DNA of 9,720 nucleotides from Chromatiales bacterium (GTDB lineage Bacteria; Pseudomonadota; Gammaproteobacteria; Chromatiales; Chromatiaceae), in assembly GCA_024639625.1 (NCBI GenBank), contig JAHEIA010000069.1, positions 1 through 9,720 of the forward strand. The letters are read 5' to 3'. Below are positions 5,442 through 9,720 of this stretch, in pieces; the first letter of the stretch is position 1; every line of letters starts with the position of its first letter. A model generated the notes under the pieces. The model was not told where the DNA came from. It ran no database searches and saw nothing but the letters and a program-made list of their open reading frames with translations. A program made the translations under genes and the position numbers.

Positions 5442-6793
5442 AAGCGGCCTACGCCTGCGCCGCTTGCGGCGCGTCTTTGGCGAAGTGGGCCGGGCAGTGC
5501 CCGGAGTGCCAGGCTTGGAACTCGGTCGAGGAATGCCGCTCAGCGATACCCGGCAAGGGCAACCCCCGTTTCTCGGGTTATGCGGGCGTCGCGGCCCGCT
5601 CCGAGGTCATTCCGCTCGGCGCGGTCGACAGCACGGAGCAGACTACTCGGTCCACCGGCGTGGCGGAGTTGGACCGGGTGCTGGGAGGGGGCCTGGTTGC
5701 CGGGTCCGTGATCCTGCTGGGCGGTGATCCCGGCATCGGCAAATCGACGCTCCTGACCCAGACTCTGGCGCGCCTGGCCTCCGGGATGCGCGCCCTCTAT
5801 GTCTCGGGCGAGGAATCGCCGCAACAGATCCGTCTGCGCGCGCAGCGCCTTGGCGCTGCGGATGCAAAGCTACTGCTGCTGCCCGAGACCTGCGTGGAGC
5901 AGATCTTGGCGGTGGCGGATCAGCAGCGCCCGGATGTGCTGGTGGTGGATTCGATTCAGACTGTCTATACGCAGCAATTGCAGTCGGCGCCAGGGGCAGT
6001 AGCCCAGGTGCGGGAGGCTACTGCGCAGCTGGTGCAGTACGCCAAGCGGAGCGGAACTGCGGTGTTTCTTGTCGGGCACGTAACCAAAGAGGGTGCGCTC
6101 GCGGGCCCGCGGGTCCTGGAGCACATGGTCGACACGGTGCTCTATTTCGAGGGCGAGGCCGGCAGCCAGTTGCGTCTGATCCGCGCCATCAAGAATCGGT
6201 TCGGTGCGGTCAACGAGTTGGGCGTGTTTGCCATGACGGACCGGGGGCTGAAAGAGGTGAGCAACCCATCGGCGATCTTTCTTTCCCGGCACCAGGAACA
6301 GGTGCCGGGTAGCAGCATCCTGGTCACTCGCGAAGGCAGCCGCCCGATGCTCGTCGAGGTGCAGGCCCTGGTGGATGAGAGCCCGCTGGCGAACCCGCGG
6401 CGGGTCACGCTTGGCCTGGAGCAGAACCGTCTAGCGATGCTGCTGGCAGTGCTGCACCGTCACGGCGGGATCTCCACCTACGATCAGGATGTGTATGTCA
6501 ACGTGGTCGGTGGCGTGCGCATCACCGAGACGGCGGCCGATCTGCCGGTACTCCTGGCCGTGCTGTCGAGTCTGCGGGATCGCCCGCTGCCGAAAGATCT
6601 GGCTGCGTTCGGCGAGGTCGGCCTGTCGGGTGAGATCCGGCCCGTGCCCAGCGGCCAGGAACGTCTCATGGAGGCCGTCAAGCACGGTTTCCGGCGTGTC
6701 ATCGTGCCCCAGGCGAATGCACCGCGAAAACCGATCAAGGGCCTCGAGGTGCTGCCGGTCTTGGGTCTTGCCGACGCCTTGCAGAGCATCTGA
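5438..6793 (+). CDS. radA: DNA repair protein RadA
   Basis: RadA (Sms) is a RecA-like hexameric helicase that drives branch migration of recombination intermediates and helps process stalled forks. The protein has 451 residues (E. coli 460). An N-terminal zinc finger has Cys7-x2-Cys10 and Cys21-x2-Cys24 (CAACG, CPECQAW). Walker A is GDPGIGKS (96-103, Lys102), Walker B is in DVLVVDSIQT near residues 166-175, and the RadA-specific KNRFG motif is at 252-256. The C-terminal Lon-like domain runs from about 290, with EVGLSGEIRPVPSGQERLMEA. The ATG at 5438 overlaps the alr stop (ATGA), which fixes the start and suggests translational coupling; an in-frame upstream extension into alr lacks family sequence. 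The coupling of radA to dnaB-alr is plausible as a fork-maintenance operon, although alr has no obvious link to it. Confidence 0.97.
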   Translation: MKAAYACAACGASLAKWAGQCPECQAWNSVEECRSAIPGKGNPRFSGYAGVAARSEVIPLGAVDSTEQTTRSTGVAELDRVLGGGLVAGSVILLGGDPGIGKSTLLTQTLARLASGMRALYVSGEESPQQIRLRAQRLGAADAKLLLLPETCVEQILAVADQQRPDVLVVDSIQTVYTQQLQSAPGAVAQVREATAQLVQYAKRSGTAVFLVGHVTKEGALAGPRVLEHMVDTVLYFEGEAGSQLRLIRAIKNRFGAVNELGVFAMTDRGLKEVSNPSAIFLSRHQEQVPGSSILVTREGSRPMLVEVQALVDESPLANPRRVTLGLEQNRLAMLLAVLHRHGGISTYDQDVYVNVVGGVRITETAADLPVLLAVLSSLRDRPLPKDLAAFGEVGLSGEIRPVPSGQERLMEAVKHGFRRVIVPQANAPRKPIKGLEVLPVLGLADALQSI

Positions 6794-6815
6794 GGCGCGG
6801 GTTCCGTACACGCAA

Positions 6816-6860
6816 CCCGGTTCGCCGGGCGCAACGGCGCTTCCCGGTCGTGGCGCCCGG
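6816..6860 (+). terminator. Hairpin cluster after radA, possible transcript end
   Basis: CCCGG (6816-6820), loop TTCG, CCGGG (6825-6829) is a perfect 5-bp stem with a UUCG tetraloop. A competing perfect 8-bp stem pairs CCGGGCGC (6825-6832) with GCGCCCGG (6853-6860). No T-run follows, so this may be an RNA-stabilising 3' structure or a Rho-dependent end rather than an intrinsic terminator. Confidence 0.45.
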
Positions 6861-6939
6861 GCAAGGCGCTCGCAGCAAGCCCCCACTGCGATTCGGCCTC
6901 TGCCCAGTCCGGCATCGTTGATGCTGCACGGTGCTCAAT

Positions 6940-6970
6940 TGCGGACGATGTGAAGGGGATCCGGTCCGCA
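6940..6970. repeat. 7-bp inverted repeat upstream of the membrane cluster
   Basis: TGCGGAC (6940-6946) and GTCCGCA (6964-6970) are exact reverse complements around a 17-base loop. ATTGCG also occurs directly repeated at 6938-6943 or nearby and at 6970-6975. The right arm ends just before the candidate promoter, so an operator is possible; no regulator is recognised. Confidence 0.35.
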
Positions 6971-6974
6971 TTGC

Positions 6975-7007
6975 GTTACAGACCGTACCATGCTTTCCTA
7001 CTATAAA
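6975..7007 (+). promoter_or_regulatory. Candidate promoter of the BPSS1780-RDD-SpoIIM cluster
   Basis: GTTACA (6975-6980) and TACTAT (6999-7004) are 18 bases apart and match 4 of 6 consensus positions each. An overlapping TATAAA (7002-7007) matches 5 of 6 as an alternative -10. The A-rich run after it stands out in GC-rich DNA. The leader would be about 85 bases. Confidence 0.35.
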
Positions 7008-7095
7008 AAAAACATGGGTGCGGCGGTCTTGCCGGGAATGCGCGCCCGAGCCCAGGTGTTTGGAGACCGATAACCAATAACGAGGGGAACGCGAA

Positions 7096-8349
7096 ATGGG
7101 TGGGGAGCATAAGATCGTTTTCACCGGGCGCTTGCAGCCGAACATCGACCCGCAAGTTGCGGCGGCCGCGTTTGCCGGACAGTTCCGTATCGCCGAAGAC
7201 AAGGCCCGCGCGGTGCTGCAGGCCAATCGGGAGCTGGTGCTGAAACAGGGGCTCGACCAAGCAGCGGCGCTGCGTTACCGCAGCATCCTGGAAAAGATAG
7301 GAATGCAGGTTCGGCTAGAACCCCCGTTACCCCTTAGCGACGCCTCCGGCCTGACCTTGGAGCCGATGGAGGCGCCGGCGGGTGCACCGGCCGAGGAAGA
7401 GAGCGTGGCGGTGGGGGGCAAACCAGAGGGCTGCCCGAAATGCGGCTCGCAAAGGATCGAGGGCGGGAGCTGCCTGGACTGCGGGATCGTGATCGCGAAG
7501 TACCGTGCGATCCAAGCGCGACAGCAAGACTCGGCAGGCAGCGGCGGCAGCGTGCCGGGAGCCGGTGCGGCGAATCCCTACGCGGCGCCGCGGGCGGAAC
7601 TTGCGCCCTCGACAACCGAGGGCGAGATGAGCGGGCCGGTGTCGGTCCCCTTCAGCCATGGTTGGGCCTGGCTGGCGCGCGGTTTCTGGCACCTACGGCA
7701 GAATCCGGGCATCTGGGTCCTGGCACTGCTCCTCTGGGTAGGGATGTCGATCGTGCTCAGCCTGATCCCTTTCGTCGGCTCCCTCCTGGTAAGCCTGATC
7801 TCGCCAGTGATCGTGGCCGGCTTCATGATCGGCGCCGACGCGCAGCAGCAGGGGGACGATTTCGAGCTGGCCAGTCTGTTCGCGGGCTTTTCCCGCAATA
7901 CGGGACAACTGCTCTTGGTCGGCCTGCTCTATTTGGTCGGCATGATCGTCATCGCGGTAATCGTCGGAGCCATGCTGATGGGGACCTTTGCCAGCCTGGG
8001 CGGAATGGGGGCCCTGGAGGCCGAGGATCCGGCGATCGTCGTTGCCGTGCTCGGGAGTCCGGCCTTCATGCTCGCCTTGCTGGCGGGTTCTGCCCTCGCC
8101 ATCCCGCTGCTCATGGCGTATTGGTTCGCGCCGCCGCTGATCGCCTTGTCCGACCTCTCGGCGTTCAGTGCGATGCGGCTGAGTTTCGTCGGTTGCCTGA
8201 AGAACGTCCTGCCGTTCCTGCTCTACGGGCTGGCCGGGATGCTGCTGGTAATCGTCGGCGCATTACCGTTCGGCTTGGGTCTCTTGATCGTCATGCCGAT
8301 GATCATGGCGTCGATCTATACCGGATACCGCGACATCTACTACGGTTAA
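7096..8349 (+). CDS. BPSS1780-family membrane protein with zinc ribbon
   Basis: This 417-residue protein has three parts and no established function. Residues 6-75 form a small mixed helix/strand domain (VFTGRLQPNIDP, LVLKQGLDQAAALRYRSILE, IGMQVRLEP). Residues 113-129 are a zinc ribbon with Cys113-x2-Cys116 and Cys126-x2-Cys129, continuing CGIVIAKY. An Ala/Gly/Pro-rich linker with NPYAAPRAEL follows. From about residue 189 (HGWAWLARGFWHLRQNPGIW) comes a polytopic domain with roughly six membrane segments, near 203-222, 224-244, 271-298, 312-340, 372-388 and 390-408, resembling the BPSS1780 family. The two N-terminal modules should be cytoplasmic. The ATG follows a strong GAGGGG ribosome binding site. 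The RDD gene begins 46 bases after the stop. The family call rests on recalled sequence patterns. Confidence 0.8.
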   Translation: MGGEHKIVFTGRLQPNIDPQVAAAAFAGQFRIAEDKARAVLQANRELVLKQGLDQAAALRYRSILEKIGMQVRLEPPLPLSDASGLTLEPMEAPAGAPAEEESVAVGGKPEGCPKCGSQRIEGGSCLDCGIVIAKYRAIQARQQDSAGSGGSVPGAGAANPYAAPRAELAPSTTEGEMSGPVSVPFSHGWAWLARGFWHLRQNPGIWVLALLLWVGMSIVLSLIPFVGSLLVSLISPVIVAGFMIGADAQQQGDDFELASLFAGFSRNTGQLLLVGLLYLVGMIVIAVIVGAMLMGTFASLGGMGALEAEDPAIVVAVLGSPAFMLALLAGSALAIPLLMAYWFAPPLIALSDLSAFSAMRLSFVGCLKNVLPFLLYGLAGMLLVIVGALPFGLGLLIVMPMIMASIYTGYRDIYYG

Positions 8350-8395
8350 ATCCGGAAGATCGGACGCGCTAGCGAAGCTCCCTTGCGGGCCCGCC

Positions 8396-9079
8396 ATGGG
8401 GACGCTCGACACCGCACGCGCCTTCGAAACGCCGGAAGGCGTGATCCTGGAGATCAAGCTCGCCGGCCCTGTAGTTCGCGCATGCGCATGGGCGATCGAC
8501 GGCGTCATCCGCGCCGCCTTGTATGCTGCGATCAGCATCCCCTTTGCTTTCCTCGGTGGTCTGGGGTTCGCCACGATCCTGATCGGGTTCTTCCTCATCG
8601 AGTGGTTTTACCCGGTCCTGTTCGAGGTCCACAGCGGGGCAACCCCGGGCAAACAGGCGATGGGCATCACGGTGATCCACGACAATGGCACCCCGGTGGC
8701 ATGGTCGTCCTCGTTGATCCGCAACCTGCTCCGGGCCGCCGATTTCTTGCCCCTGTTCTACGGCTTCGGGCTGCTCAGTGTGCTGGCGAGCAAGGACTTC
8801 AAGCGTCTCGGCGACCTGGCGGCGGGTACTCTGGTGGTGTACCGGGAACACCCGGGTATCCGGCGGCGGATCCCGGATTGTGCGCCGCTGCCGATTCCGG
8901 TGGACCTCTCGCCGGACGAGCAACAGGTGCTGCTGCAATTCGCCGAGCGCAGCGGAGATCTGTCGCAGCAGCGTGCGGCGGAGCTTGCGGAGCTGTTGCA
9001 AGTCGTTACCGGTCAGTCCGCCGAAGCCGCCGTCCATGCCTTGTGCGGCTATGCCAATTGGCTGGCGAGGGGTCGCTAA
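8396..9079 (+). CDS. RDD family membrane protein
   Basis: This is a 227-residue RDD-domain membrane protein. The named residues appear in VVRACAWAIDGVIRAA near residue 26-40 (Arg and Asp) and in RNLLRAADFLPLFYG near 109-123 (Asp). The GATPGKQAMGITVI and KRLGDLAAGTLVVYRE blocks are typical of the family. Membrane segments lie near residues 37-54, 57-78 and 115-132. After residue 150 there is a soluble tail with a helical region (DEQQVLLQFAERSGDLSQQ, then AAELAELLQVV and ALCGYANWL), a form usual for RDD proteins encoded next to SpoIIM. One RDD protein has been reported as a cation/proton antiporter, but the family role is generally unknown. The ATG is the only early Met; its ribosome binding site is weak. 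SpoIIM starts 5 bases after the stop. Confidence 0.9.
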   Translation: MGTLDTARAFETPEGVILEIKLAGPVVRACAWAIDGVIRAALYAAISIPFAFLGGLGFATILIGFFLIEWFYPVLFEVHSGATPGKQAMGITVIHDNGTPVAWSSSLIRNLLRAADFLPLFYGFGLLSVLASKDFKRLGDLAAGTLVVYREHPGIRRRIPDCAPLPIPVDLSPDEQQVLLQFAERSGDLSQQRAAELAELLQVVTGQSAEAAVHALCGYANWLARGR

Positions 9080-9084
9080 AGGTG

Positions 9085-9720
9085 ATGCACCAGGAGCAGT
9101 TCGAACGCGAACGCGCGCAGACCTGGCAGCAGGTGAGCGGGTTGCTTGACCAGCTCGAGCAGCGCCAGCGAACGGTTGCTTCGGATCCCTCCGAGTTGAG
9201 CGTGCTGCCCGCCCTGTACCGCGAGTTGTGCTCGCACTATGCGCTCGCCAGGAGCCGCCGCTATAGTCCTGCGCTGTTGAGCCAGCTTCATCATCTCGTG
9301 TTGCGCGGCCATCGGCAGATCTATCGTCCGCGACGGCTCGTGCTGAGACGCATGCTTGCCTTTCTCGGGGCCGGGTTTCCGCGCGCGGTGCGGGAGAACC
9401 TGCGTTACTTCTGGCTGGCCCTCGCGCTGAGCGCCGTCCCGGCCATGCTGGTCGGCGGGTACTGCTATCATGATCCCGACCTGATCTACAGCATACTGGA
9501 CCAGGATCAGGTGGCGCATGTGGACGAGATGTACGACCCGGCCAACCGGAAACCGGGACGATCCCCGGAGCGTGATGCCGAGTCGGATTTCGTCATGTTT
9601 GGGTTCTATATCTCCAACAACATCGGTATTGGCTTTCGCGTCTTCGCCGGAGGCATCCTGTTCGGTTTGGGGACCGTTTTGCTACTCCTCTACAACGGCG
9701 TTGCGATTGGTGGGATCGCA
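9085..9720 (+). CDS. SpoIIM family (stage II sporulation protein M-like) membrane protein, 5' part
   Basis: The frame stays open from ATG 9085 to the window end, giving 212 residues of a protein that usually has about 320-330. A charged N-terminal region (MHQEQFERERAQTWQQVSGLL), the block LPALYRELCSHYALARSRRY near residues 45-64 and HRQIYRPRRL form the soluble part. A membrane segment follows near 108-128 (FWLALALSAVPAMLVGGY). A loop with DEMYDP leads to the most diagnostic stretch, MFGFYISNNIGIGFRVFAGG from residue 171, then LLYNGVAIGGIA. In Bacillus SpoIIM works in a peptidoglycan-remodelling complex during engulfment; in non-sporulating bacteria the role is unknown. Here it follows RDD closely (AAGG at 9079-9082 as ribosome binding site), and the DUF4129/MoxR/DUF58 genes are expected downstream. 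Confidence 0.88.
   Translation, partial: MHQEQFERERAQTWQQVSGLLDQLEQRQRTVASDPSELSVLPALYRELCSHYALARSRRYSPALLSQLHHLVLRGHRQIYRPRRLVLRRMLAFLGAGFPRAVRENLRYFWLALALSAVPAMLVGGYCYHDPDLIYSILDQDQVAHVDEMYDPANRKPGRSPERDAESDFVMFGFYISNNIGIGFRVFAGGILFGLGTVLLLLYNGVAIGGIA

Larger units (their letters stand above)
6794..7095. other. 302-base gap between radA and the membrane cluster
   Basis: No convincing gene, tRNA or mobile element is seen here. The left part is GC-rich with competing hairpins after radA (6816-6860). The middle has a 7-bp inverted repeat (6940-6970). The right part contains an AT-rich island with eight consecutive As (7005-7012), probably the promoter of the next gene, and then a strong ribosome binding site (GAGGGG, 7082-7087). 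Confidence 0.6.

Noticed and set aside
6811..6830. GGTTCG within a stem, resembling a tRNA T-arm
   Set aside because: The loop is four bases instead of seven and no acceptor, D or anticodon stem is found around it.
7000..7020. T8 tract on the minus strand as an intrinsic terminator of a leftward transcript
   Set aside because: No stable GC hairpin directly precedes it in that direction and there is no leftward gene to terminate. A promoter-associated AT island on the + strand explains it better.
6735..7260. Overlapping minus-strand open frames across the radA-BPSS1780 gap
   Set aside because: They run across the radA end, the hairpins and the promoter-like island with no ribosome binding site or recognisable protein sequence.
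7440..8372. Open frame of 310 codons on the + strand overlapping the BPSS1780-type gene
   Set aside because: It is an out-of-frame reading of that gene, with Arg/Gly/Pro-rich sequence, no hydrophobic pattern and no ribosome binding site. The other frame has a zinc ribbon and clear membrane segments.

Overview
The window is a GC-rich, densely packed bacterial chromosome segment with every recognisable gene on the + strand. Its proteins closely resemble gammaproteobacterial ones: S6 and S18 follow the Escherichia coli sequences along almost their whole length, DnaB begins its conserved part with the VPPHSI block, and the order rpsF-rpsR-(DUF2232)-rplI-dnaB-alr is the one known from Pseudomonas-type gammaproteobacteria. 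A non-enteric gammaproteobacterium, perhaps a Chromatiales-like lineage, is my best guess. The absence of priB between rpsF and rpsR fits this. The genus cannot be set from the sequence alone.

Layout: (1) 1-432 is the 3' part of pgsA, for phosphatidylglycerophosphate synthase. (2) 433-609 is a regulatory gap with a perfect inverted repeat, two extended -10-like promoters and a hairpin leader just before rpsF; it looks like the S6:S18 autoregulatory region. (3) 610-2726 is a ribosomal protein operon: rpsF (S6), rpsR (S18), a DUF2232-type polytopic membrane protein, and rplI (L9). (4) 2727-2943 is a palindrome-rich gap with a candidate promoter. (5) 2944-6793 is a tightly coupled block dnaB-alr-radA, with 4-base stop/start overlaps at both junctions. 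(6) 6794-7095 is a gap with strong GC hairpins after radA and an AT-rich promoter-like island. (7) 7096-9720 is a membrane-protein cluster: a BPSS1780-family protein with a zinc ribbon, an RDD-family protein, and a SpoIIM-family protein that runs off the window end. The RDD-SpoIIM pair is normally the start of the poorly understood DUF4129/DUF4350/MoxR/DUF58 gene cluster.

The first two thirds are housekeeping: membrane phospholipid synthesis, ribosome assembly, replication fork unwinding, peptidoglycan precursor supply and recombination. The least understood part is the membrane cluster at the right end. I saw no mobile element, CRISPR array, rRNA or tRNA, and no clearly novel system. The points most worth a second look are the rpsF leader, the palindromes flanking promoters, and the zinc-ribbon membrane protein linked to RDD-SpoIIM.
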